From the NCBI GenBank assembly GCA_002402585.1, contig DHGC01000055.1:26264-37273 (forward strand): 11,010 nucleotides of DNA. Direction: 5' to 3'. Below, piece after piece: positions 6,065 to 11,010 of the stretch. The notes beneath the pieces were generated by a model, which did no database searches, was not told where the DNA came from, and saw nothing but the letters and a program-made list of their open reading frames with translations. The position numbers were made by a program, and so were the translations under genes. This stretch comes from Erysipelotrichaceae bacterium UBA4808. Its GTDB lineage: Bacteria; Bacillota_I; Bacilli_A; Erysipelotrichales; Erysipelotrichaceae. The first letter of the stretch is position 1. Each line of letters opens with the position of its first letter.

Positions 6065-7759
6065 ATGAAACTTAAAAACAGTTATTTTTATACCCTACGC
6101 GAAAACGTAAAAGATGAAGATTCCCTCAGTGGCAATCTGCTAGTTCGCAGTGGGATGATCAAGAAGAATTCTTCTGGCATCTACATGTATCTCCCCTTGG
6201 GCTATCGTGTGCTCAAGAAGATCGAACAGATCATCCGTGAGGAAATGGACAACAGTGGTGCTCAAGAAGTCTTGATGCCCGCTTTGATTCCAGAAGAAAT
6301 TTATGAACAAAGTGGCCGTCGTGCTTTGATTGGCTCCAGTATGTTTTCTTTGAAAGACCGCTTTGGTAAACCTTTCGTCTTAGGTCCAACTCATGAAGAA
6401 TTGTTCCTAATGGCAGCGCAGAGCAATGTGAAGTCCTATAAGGATCTTCCCTTCAATATCTATCAGTTCCAAACCAAATTCAGAGATGAACCACGCCCTC
6501 GTTTCGGTTTGATTCGTGTGCGTGAATTCATCATGAAAGATGCGTATTCCTTTGATGCGGACTTAGAAGGCTTGGAAGTCTCCTATCGCAAGATGGATAA
6601 AGCGTATCGCAACTCCTTTGATCGCATGAGGTTGGACTATAAGGTCGTCACCGCCGATACCGGTGTCATGGGTGGGCTTCTTTCTGAAGAATTCCAAGCC
6701 GTAACGGACATTGGTGAAGATACTTTGGTTCTTTGCGATCACTGTGATTATGCTTCGAACATTGAAGTGGCACGCTGTGTTGAAACCATCGTACCTGCAG
6801 AAGAGGCATTAGCCATCGAAGAACTCGATACACCCAATGTCGGTAAGATCAAGGATTTGGTCGATAACTACAGTATTCCCGTTGAGAAGATGACCAAATC
6901 CATGATCTATAAGATCGATGATGAATTCTATTTGATCATGGTTCGTAGCGATGATGAGATCAATGAAGTCAAGCTTCAAAAGCTCTTCAATGCACAATCG
7001 GTCGTATTGGCAGAAAATGATGATGTGGTTCGCTTAACCAACGCAAAAGTGGGCTTTGCAGGTCCTGTTAATACGACACTCAAGGTTGTTGCGGATCTTC
7101 GCATCAAGTCAATGTCCAATTTCTTGGTTGGAGCCAATAAAACTGACACGCATCTCAAGAACGTCAACCTTTCCGATTTCAAAGTTCACATCTTCGCTGA
7201 TATTCGCAATATCAAGGAAGGCGATGTCTGTCCGAAGTGCAACGAAGGGCACATCACATTCTCAAAAGGGATTGAAATCGGCAATATCTTCAAACTGGGT
7301 GACAAGTATGCCAAAGCCTTGGGTTTAAACTACTTGGATAAGAACAATCAACTCAATCCTGTCATCATGGGCTCCTACGGTATTGGTCCAGGTCGATGCA
7401 TGGCTGCCATCGTAGAACAACACCATGACGACTATGGCATCGTATGGCCAAAGAACGTTGCGCCTTATCAAGTGGCAATCGTTGTGATCAACACCAAAGT
7501 AGAAGCCCAAAACGAATTAGCAAATAGTTTATACACGCAACTACAGAAAGCAAAAGTCGATGTCATCTTGGATGATCGTGACGAGCGTGCCGGTGTCAAG
7601 TTCAACGATATGGATTTGATTGGTGTGCCTGTACGGATCACGGTTGGTAAAACGATTGAGAACGGGCAAGTTGAAGTCAAGTTACGCAATGAAAAAGATG
7701 TTCAACTGGTGAACATCGATGAAGTCTTGGTTTTTGTGAATTCTAAACTCAATGATTAA
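6065..7759 (+). CDS. proS: Prolyl-tRNA synthetase, bacterial type with editing insertion
   Basis: Charges tRNA-Pro with proline in the cytoplasm. 564 residues, usual for bacterial-type ProRS. It opens with SYFYTLRENVKDEDSLSGNLLVRSGMIKK, the motif 1 area YMYLPLGYRVLKKIEQIIREEM, the proline/ATP loop GPTHEE (108-112) and motif 2 FRDEPRPRFGLIRVREFIMKDAYSF (139-163). The INS editing domain (about 235-390) contains MTKSMIYKID with the Lys expected to help clear mischarged alanine. Motif 3 is MGSYGIGPGR (R444), followed by the anticodon-binding domain (about 466-564: DDRDERAGVKF, DLIGVPVRITVG). I chose ATG 6065, which has AGAGGT 5 bases upstream, over ATG 6047, which sits on the predicted transcription start. 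Single gene with its own promoter and terminator. Arg codons are almost all CGN (2 of 26 AGR). Confidence 0.97.
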   Translation: MKLKNSYFYTLRENVKDEDSLSGNLLVRSGMIKKNSSGIYMYLPLGYRVLKKIEQIIREEMDNSGAQEVLMPALIPEEIYEQSGRRALIGSSMFSLKDRFGKPFVLGPTHEELFLMAAQSNVKSYKDLPFNIYQFQTKFRDEPRPRFGLIRVREFIMKDAYSFDADLEGLEVSYRKMDKAYRNSFDRMRLDYKVVTADTGVMGGLLSEEFQAVTDIGEDTLVLCDHCDYASNIEVARCVETIVPAEEALAIEELDTPNVGKIKDLVDNYSIPVEKMTKSMIYKIDDEFYLIMVRSDDEINEVKLQKLFNAQSVVLAENDDVVRLTNAKVGFAGPVNTTLKVVADLRIKSMSNFLVGANKTDTHLKNVNLSDFKVHIFADIRNIKEGDVCPKCNEGHITFSKGIEIGNIFKLGDKYAKALGLNYLDKNNQLNPVIMGSYGIGPGRCMAAIVEQHHDDYGIVWPKNVAPYQVAIVVINTKVEAQNELANSLYTQLQKAKVDVILDDRDERAGVKFNDMDLIGVPVRITVGKTIENGQVEVKLRNEKDVQLVNIDEVLVFVNSKLND

Positions 7760-7781
7760 GAAAGAACTTCGGTTCTTTTTT
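7758..7781 (+). terminator. proS terminator
   Basis: AAAGAAC-TTCG-GTTCTTT (7761-7778) with a T-run to 7781: a UUCG-loop intrinsic terminator directly after the proS stop. Confidence 0.9.
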
Positions 7782-7790
7782 ACATCTAGA

Positions 7791-7816
7791 ATATTATAAC
7801 TTATATGTTATAATAT
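7791..7816 (+). promoter_or_regulatory. Toxin-antitoxin promoter within a palindromic operator
   Basis: ATATTATAAC (7791-7800) and GTTATAATAT (7807-7816) form a perfect 10-bp inverted repeat around TTATAT. The right arm contains TATAAT (7809-7814), preceded by TG at 7806-7807 and one base, an extended -10. A DNA-binding antitoxin on this palindrome would block the promoter, the usual autoregulation of such pairs. Operator function is inference. Confidence 0.7.
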
Positions 7817-7820
7817 ATAC

Positions 7821-8183
7821 ATACCAAACGTTCAATTCGAAATCTATGAAACAGTAAACGGTAAGAAACCCTTTTATGATTTCTTGGATAATTTAAGTGA
7901 CAAGGATGCGGCAAAGCTACTTAGGACACTCCAATTGATTGAAGAGTTTGGTTTTGAAGGTGTACCTGAATCGTACACTGCACCGTTGGGAGATGGATTG
8001 TTTGAAATTCGTGTTCGATTCTCAAGGAACATCCAGAGATGTATTTACTTTCATTATTTAAAACAGGTTTATGTAATTACTCACGGGTTCACAAAGAAAT
8101 CCCAGAAAACACCACAACGTGAAATTGAAATTGCGAAGAGATCTCGAAAAGAATATCGTGAAAGGAGTCAAAATGAAAAATAG
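7821..8183 (+). CDS. HigB/RelE-superfamily toxin (phage Gp49-like, DUF891)
   Basis: Predicted ribosome-dependent mRNA interferase of a type II toxin-antitoxin pair. The first standard start in frame is TTG at 7884, but that would remove the conserved N-terminal strand. The frame is open further upstream and encodes NVQFEIYETVNGKKPFYDFLDNL, which matches the family opening (a strand, then 'NGKsPv.eFLd.L'). The likely start is ATA at 7821, 6 bases after the extended -10 and without a Shine-Dalgarno, giving 120 residues, the usual size. Core motifs are KLLRTLQLIEEFG, LGDGLFEIRVRFSRNIQRCIYFHYLKQVYVITHGFTKKSQKTP, then a basic C-terminal helix. It overlaps the antitoxin by 11 bases. AGR codons make up 5 of 10 Arg, unlike proS, which suggests acquisition. 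Family is confident; the start, and hence whether it is expressed, is uncertain. Confidence 0.85.
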   Translation: MPNVQFEIYETVNGKKPFYDFLDNLSDKDAAKLLRTLQLIEEFGFEGVPESYTAPLGDGLFEIRVRFSRNIQRCIYFHYLKQVYVITHGFTKKSQKTPQREIEIAKRSRKEYRERSQNEK

Positions 8184-8448
8184 TATTAACTCATATATTG
8201 AGAAACGTCTAGAAAATGAATCGTTCAAAGAAGAGTGGACTCAATCTGAAGACGCCTATCAAGCTGCTCGACTACTATTACAATTGAGAAATGAACAGAA
8301 TCTTACACAATCTGAATTAGCATTCTTATCAAGTAAAAAGCAAAGCTATATTGCTCGTATAGAGTCTGGACATTATAACGTTAGTTTCAAAGTATTGAAT
8401 GAAATTGTTCAAAGTGCCGGAAGGAAGCTTGATATTAGGCTCAAATAG
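8173..8448 (+). CDS. HigA-like antitoxin, XRE-family HTH
   Basis: 91 residues. The helix-turn-helix spans about residues 31-85: LLLQLRNEQNLTQSELAFLSSKKQSYIARIESGHYNVSFKVLNEIVQSAGRKLDIRL, a standard XRE fold as used by HigA-type antitoxins paired with Gp49 toxins. The N-terminal part (SYIEKRLENESFKEEWTQSEDAYQAA) likely contacts the toxin. ATG at 8173 was chosen because AAAGGAG lies 5 bases upstream; an in-frame ATG at 8119 lies deep in the toxin gene. Toxin-first order with an 11-base overlap is typical of HigBA. It probably binds the palindrome at 7791-7816. Three of six Arg codons are AGR. Confidence 0.9.
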   Translation: MKNSINSYIEKRLENESFKEEWTQSEDAYQAARLLLQLRNEQNLTQSELAFLSSKKQSYIARIESGHYNVSFKVLNEIVQSAGRKLDIRLK

Positions 8449-8477
8449 CAAACACAAGTAGCTCGTCATACTACAAT

Positions 8478-8723
8478 TTATAGTCCAAGCATCTTATCGA
8501 CATCACCTGTACTGATCCAATCATTTTCTTGTACGGAAGCTTCTCCTTCCGCAAGTTTCTCTAATCGTTGAATCCTTGCTTTTAATCTGTCCAATTCTTG
8601 AAGTTTGATGATTACATACTCACCTCTTCCATTTCGCGTTAAATAAACTGGACTATTTTCGTTCACTTCACTTAATACTTCTGTATAGTTTCTTAAATCT
8701 GAAATCGGCTTAATGTTTGGCAT
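8478..8723 (-). CDS. Phd/YefM-family antitoxin, no partner toxin visible
   Basis: 81 residues. The N-terminal Phd fold is seen in MPNIKPISDLRNYTEVLSEVNENSPVYLTRNGRGEYVIIKLQELDRL, with DLRN and the 'PvyLTRNGrg.yVi' strand that are hallmarks. A helical region (LKARIQRLEKLAEGEAS) and an acidic tail (DWISTGDVDKMLGL) would wrap a RelE/ParE-type toxin. AAAGGAG lies 9 bases before the ATG. Normally the toxin gene follows at once. Here only 29 bases separate its stop from the convergent antitoxin gene, so the partner is missing. It could be a solitary remnant or an anti-addiction module. Confidence 0.88.
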   Translation of the reverse strand: MPNIKPISDLRNYTEVLSEVNENSPVYLTRNGRGEYVIIKLQELDRLKARIQRLEKLAEGEASVQENDWISTGDVDKMLGL

Positions 8724-8769
8724 GGTTGTTGACTCCTTTTAAATAATTACGTACGATTTTAAAATTAAA

Positions 8770-8789
8770 AACATGTTTATATACATGTT
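8770..8789 (-). promoter_or_regulatory. Palindromic operator/promoter candidate for the Phd-like gene
   Basis: AACATGT (8770-8776) and ACATGTT (8783-8789) form a perfect 7-bp inverted repeat around TTATAT. On the minus strand the centre reads TATATAAA, a possible -10, so a bound antitoxin could occlude the promoter. A second -10-like TAAAAT lies nearer the gene. A further palindrome, CGTACG, sits at 8750-8755. Confidence 0.5.
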
Positions 8790-8856
8790 AATCTATCATC
8801 AGTTTCTTCTTTATATTTATTAAAGGAAAAATGTTTTGTGCATTTCAGTATTATTT

Positions 8857-8907
8857 GCCACTTTTTTGCACTTATTTATTGATGTTTTCGCCACTTTTCT
8901 GCACTTA
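8857..8907. repeat. Direct repeat pair resembling an IS21-family terminus remnant
   Basis: GCCACTTTTTTGCACTTA (8857-8874) and GCCACTTTTCTGCACTTA (8890-8907) differ at one base and are spaced 33 bases apart. Multiple terminal repeats of the form GCCACTTTTxTGCACTT are, in my recollection, a feature of IS21-family ends in Bacillota. No istA/istB sequence remains. The pair ends 2 bases before the stop codon of the permease gene. The identity is an inference that needs a database comparison. Confidence 0.5.
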
Positions 8908-8909
8908 AG

Positions 8910-9635
8910 CTATTTTTTGATTAAAAAGAGAGCGATGCCCTTCTCAATGATCACCACCACAAGAATCATAATGGCGGTATAGGCGAAGAGATCGGTTGTT
9001 TCGAAATTCATGCGGGCGATGTGCATCAAATAGCCTAGACCGGGTTGAACCTGACCGAGAATTTCAGCCATGACACCGACTTTGAAGCCTAATGAAAGAC
9101 CGTTCTTTAAACCCGCATAGAGATAAGGTTTGATGAGTGGAACCAAGACTTTGGTCACCTTGTGTACCAAGCCTTCAGGATAAAGCTTGAAGAGCTCAAT
9201 CAGTTCTGGATTGATCTGATCCAAGCCCGTCTTGAATTGACTGTACAATACAGGAAAAAGAATCAAGAAGCTGACGGCAATGACAGAGAGTTCGCGTGCG
9301 AACCAGATGAGAACCAAGAGGATATAGGTGATATTGGGGATGGTTTTTGTGATGAGAATGAGTGGACTTAGAAGATCTTTAAGGAGTTTGGATTCATGGG
9401 TCATAAGTGCCACGATCAAAGCCAAGATAAAGGCTAAGGTTGTACCTTGGATGACGCGGATAAGCGTCATGGACACATGGAGATATAGATCACTTGTAAG
9501 CAAGAGATTGATCAAACGTAAAAAAACATCCACAAAGCTTGGAAGAATCACGGGTCTGTTCACCACCATGGCGATTCCCTGCCATAGCGCGAAATAAAGG
9601 CTGTAGATGCTGAGTTTCTTGATCATTAGACTCAT
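8910..9635 (-). CDS. ABC transporter permease, SsuC/TauC/ThiX-like
   Basis: 241 residues, inner-membrane permease of the binding-protein-dependent transport family (BPD_transp_1), nitrate/sulfonate/taurine or HMP-precursor branch. About six hydrophobic segments are visible (for example SIYSLYFALWQGIAMVV, LAFILALIVALM, ITYILLVLIWF, LSVIAVSFLILFPVLY, LFAYTAIMILVVVII). The cytoplasmic EAA-type loop lies near ELIELFKLYPEGLVHKVTKVLVPLIKPYLYAGLKNGLSLG. ATG at 9635 is chosen because AGAGGAG stands 7 bases upstream, but this ATG lies in a TATAAT (9639-9634). ATG at 9626, 7 bases after that box, would be the start if the box is the promoter. No ATPase or solute-binding protein is present on either side. 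The substrate cannot be told. Confidence 0.85.
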   Translation of the reverse strand: MSLMIKKLSIYSLYFALWQGIAMVVNRPVILPSFVDVFLRLINLLLTSDLYLHVSMTLIRVIQGTTLAFILALIVALMTHESKLLKDLLSPLILITKTIPNITYILLVLIWFARELSVIAVSFLILFPVLYSQFKTGLDQINPELIELFKLYPEGLVHKVTKVLVPLIKPYLYAGLKNGLSLGFKVGVMAEILGQVQPGLGYLMHIARMNFETTDLFAYTAIMILVVVIIEKGIALFLIKK

Positions 9636-9642
9636 TATAGCA
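9634..9642 (-). promoter_or_regulatory. Extended -10 overlapping the permease start
   Basis: Minus strand TGC-TATAAT (9642-9634), identical to the extended -10 of the divergent lipoprotein gene. If used, transcription would begin at about 9627, beside ATG 9626. If ATG 9635 with its Shine-Dalgarno is used, the promoter must lie upstream in the repeats. One candidate is TGC-TATTGT in the first 44-bp repeat (9662-9670). Confidence 0.45.
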
Positions 9643-9657
9643 CTCCTCTGGTTTTGG

Positions 9658-9745
9658 GTGCACAATAGCACAGGCTTTTGATTAATGTGCACTGGATTAA
9701 AGTGCACAATAGCACGGGCTTTTGATTAATGTACACTGGATTAAA
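9658..9745. repeat. Two 44-bp tandem direct repeats in a divergent promoter region
   Basis: Units 9658-9701 and 9702-9745 are identical at 42 of 44 positions. A partial third copy shares 15 bases (ACTGGATTAAAGTGC, 9691-9705 and 9735-9749) and runs into the lipoprotein -10. Each unit carries GTGC-N6-GCAC (9658-9671, 9702-9715) and GTGCAC-type palindromes (GTGCAC at 9658, 9687 and 9702; GTACAC at 9731), which look like repeated operator half-sites. They lie between the divergent permease and lipoprotein genes. Confidence 0.85.
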
Positions 9746-9746
9746 G

Positions 9747-9755
9747 TGCTATAAT
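9747..9755 (+). promoter_or_regulatory. Extended -10 promoter of the lipoprotein-pirin operon
   Basis: TGC-TATAAT (9747-9755) with no convincing -35 at normal spacing. Transcription should start at about 9762, leaving roughly 7 nt before the ATG at 9769. Confidence 0.7.
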
Positions 9756-9768
9756 GATAAAAACAACC

Positions 9769-10101
9769 ATGCGTAAGATAATTCTACTTTTACTTCTTTT
9801 CTTAGCTGCCTGTCAAAGTACAGATCCTTTTGCGCGTTTCGACAAACTTGAGCCGAAAGCCGTTTATGGTGGATACGAAATCTACGATTTGATTGAACAA
9901 AACCAACTGGCTTGTGCAGAAGCGATTGAATACTTGGATACGGATGACACATATCAGTACTATTTCAATTGCTTGAAGAGTGATCAAATCTTCTTTGTCT
10001 CAGATGAAGAAATCATCAAGGTCAAACATTTCTATGCGGCAGGTCTGATCAGTTTGAACGAATTGTATGAACTCAAGATCATCGATCGAATGGAGAAATA
10101 A
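9769..10101 (+). CDS. Small lipoprotein, hypothetical
   Basis: 110 residues. MRKIILLLLLFLAAC is a complete lipoprotein signal with lipobox L12-A-A-C15, so the mature protein should be lipid-anchored at Cys15 on the outer face of the membrane. The mature part is acidic, with two cysteines (C49, C68) that could pair, flanking EAIEYLDTDDTYQYYFN. The segment YYFNCLKSDQIFFVSDEE, followed by LISLNELYELKI, resembles uncharacterised small Bacillota proteins with a 'YYFsCiKSd' block that I recall but cannot name. An upstream in-frame ATG (9754) lies inside the -10 box and is rejected. No Shine-Dalgarno is present. The stop is one base before the pirin start, so the two are co-expressed. Confidence 0.8.
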   Translation: MRKIILLLLLFLAACQSTDPFARFDKLEPKAVYGGYEIYDLIEQNQLACAEAIEYLDTDDTYQYYFNCLKSDQIFFVSDEEIIKVKHFYAAGLISLNELYELKIIDRMEK

Positions 10102-10102
10102 G

Positions 10103-10933
10103 ATGGAACGCAATGTAAAGAAAATCATACAGGGACACCCGACTCAAGATGGGGCAGGTGTCAAACTCACACGCGTCATTGGGGCTCAGAATGTCTATGA
10201 TGTGGATCCCTTCTTGATGCTGGATGCCTTTGATTCCAATAATCCCAATGATTATGTGGCGGGCTTCCCTTTTCATCCCCATCGTGGAATCGAAACCTTC
10301 ACCTATTTGATTGAAGGCCTGATCGAGCACCAAGATTCTTTAGGCAATAAAGGCATCATTCACAGTGGTGAAGCCCAATGGATGACGGCCGGTTCCGGTA
10401 TCATCCATCAAGAAATGCCTAAGCCGACGCAACGGATGTTGGGTCTGCAACTTTGGATCAATCTACCAAAGAAAGCCAAGATGTGTGAACCGGCGTATTG
10501 GGACATCCAAGCGGATCATGTGGAACCGATTATAAAGGACGGCTATACCATTCGTGTCATATCCGGTGAGGTGGATGGGGTTGTGCCTAAGATTCAACCG
10601 AAGTATGTTCAAGCACGGATTTTGGATATCAGTTTAAAAAAGGATCAATCGCTGACCCTTACCATGAATATGAATGATACTTTGTTCATCTATACCTTCA
10701 ACAGTCAACTCAAACACATGGATAAAGTATTGCCACAAAAATCAGCGGTGTTATTTAATGAAGGCACCAAAGTCACCTTGACAGCCTTGGAGGATGCACG
10801 GTTCTTATGGTTCGAGGGTGAACCATTACGTGAACCAGTGGCATTCGGTGGTCCGATTGTCATGAATACGCGTGGTGAGTTGGAACACGCTTTTGAAGAG
10901 TTACGCAGAGGCACGTTTATCAAACATGCCTAA
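10103..10933 (+). CDS. Pirin-family cupin protein
   Basis: 276 residues, cytoplasmic bicupin. The N-terminal cupin shows GFPFHPHRGIETFTYLIEG with metal ligands H58 and H60, and AGSGIIHQEMP with H102 and E104, so the full His3Glu iron site is kept. The C-terminal cupin (about 160-270) ends with WFEGEPLREPVAFGGPIVMNT, the usual pirin finish. Some bacterial pirins are quercetin 2,3-dioxygenases and others are regulators; the sequence does not decide. ATG at 10103 is chosen because GGAG lies 7 bases upstream, at the end of the lipoprotein gene. The gap of one base implies translational coupling. Confidence 0.93.
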   Translation: MERNVKKIIQGHPTQDGAGVKLTRVIGAQNVYDVDPFLMLDAFDSNNPNDYVAGFPFHPHRGIETFTYLIEGLIEHQDSLGNKGIIHSGEAQWMTAGSGIIHQEMPKPTQRMLGLQLWINLPKKAKMCEPAYWDIQADHVEPIIKDGYTIRVISGEVDGVVPKIQPKYVQARILDISLKKDQSLTLTMNMNDTLFIYTFNSQLKHMDKVLPQKSAVLFNEGTKVTLTALEDARFLWFEGEPLREPVAFGGPIVMNTRGELEHAFEELRRGTFIKHA

Positions 10934-10966
10934 GCTTGTATTGAATCCATATCGGGGGTAAATCAA

Positions 10967-11010
10967 ATGGGTTATTTGAATGTGATGAGTTTTGGTTTGG
11001 GCTTGTTGGC
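10967..11010 (+). CDS. Start of a further gene, cut by window edge
   Basis: GGGGG (10954-10958) lies 8 bases before ATG 10967, and the frame stays open for 14 codons to the end (MGYLNVMSFGLGLL). The hydrophobic opening suggests a membrane protein or signal sequence. It lies 33 bases after pirin with no terminator between, so it is probably in the same transcript. Too short to identify. Confidence 0.55.
   Translation, partial: MGYLNVMSFGLGLL

Noticed and set aside
8119..8172. Longer form of the HigA-like antitoxin
   Set aside because: No ribosome binding site, deep overlap with the toxin gene, and the added residues are a frame-shifted reading of the toxin's basic tail. ATG 8173 has AAAGGAG.
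9754..9768. Upstream ATG for the lipoprotein (adds MIKTT)
   Set aside because: The ATG is inside the -10 hexamer. ATG 9769 gives a standard short lipoprotein signal.
1..11010. CRISPR arrays, tRNA or rRNA genes, phage structural genes
   Set aside because: No regularly spaced repeats of CRISPR size, no cloverleaf or CCA-end sequences, and no phage proteins were seen. The only tandem repeats are at 8857-8907 and 9658-9745.

Overview
The window looks like the chromosome of a low-to-moderate GC Bacillota (Firmicutes). The protein sequences suggest the Erysipelotrichia (Solobacterium/Bulleidia/Holdemania-like), but that placement rests on impression, not on a search. TGG encodes Trp and TGA acts as a stop, so this is the standard bacterial code and not the Mycoplasma code. 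Shine-Dalgarno sequences are of the Bacillota type (AGGAGG, AAAGGAG), and the infC-rpmI-rplT order with an attenuator-like leader is typical of Bacillota.

Layout. (1) 1-1301, minus: 5' part of a B12-binding radical SAM protein (DUF4080 type). It is transcribed divergently from (2) a choline/aminoglycoside-kinase-fold phosphotransferase (1349-2167, plus). Both start from one 11-bp palindrome that contains two interlocked promoters. (3) 2197-3186, minus: a DUF7309/DUF6930-like protein of unknown role, sharing a bidirectional terminator with gene 2. (4) 3223-4340, minus: the translation operon infC-rpmI-rplT (IF-3, L35, L20). infC appears to start at an AUA codon behind a perfect AGGAGG, after a leader of about 145 nt that carries an intrinsic terminator just upstream of the ribosome binding site. 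(5) 4601-5866, minus: a monoacylglycerol-lipase-like alpha/beta hydrolase followed by two tandem, probably paralogous, tiny membrane proteins. (6) 6065-7759, plus: prolyl-tRNA synthetase with its own promoter and terminator.

(7) 7782-8909 is a small accessory islet. It holds a HigB-like (Gp49 family) toxin and HigA-like antitoxin pair whose promoter is a palindrome, a convergent Phd/YefM antitoxin with no toxin beside it, and a short direct-repeat pair that resembles the ends of IS21-family elements. Arg codon use in the toxin-antitoxin pair (half AGR) differs sharply from proS (2 of 26). (8) 8910-9635, minus: an SsuC/TauC-like ABC permease with no ATPase or binding-protein gene in view. (9) 9658-9745: two 44-bp tandem repeats in the divergent promoter region. 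(10) 9769 onwards, plus: a small lipoprotein, a pirin one base downstream, and the first codons of another gene running off the end.

The most notable themes are in expression signals. There is a recurring extended -10 element (TGCTAtAAT/TGCTAAAAT), several genes whose start codon lies only 6-13 nt after it (leaderless or nearly leaderless mRNAs), and two candidate AUA starts (infC with a strong Shine-Dalgarno; the toxin without one). I do not see a clear novel multi-gene system. The best leads are these start and promoter architectures, the toxin-antitoxin/IS scar, and the repeat-rich divergent promoter.
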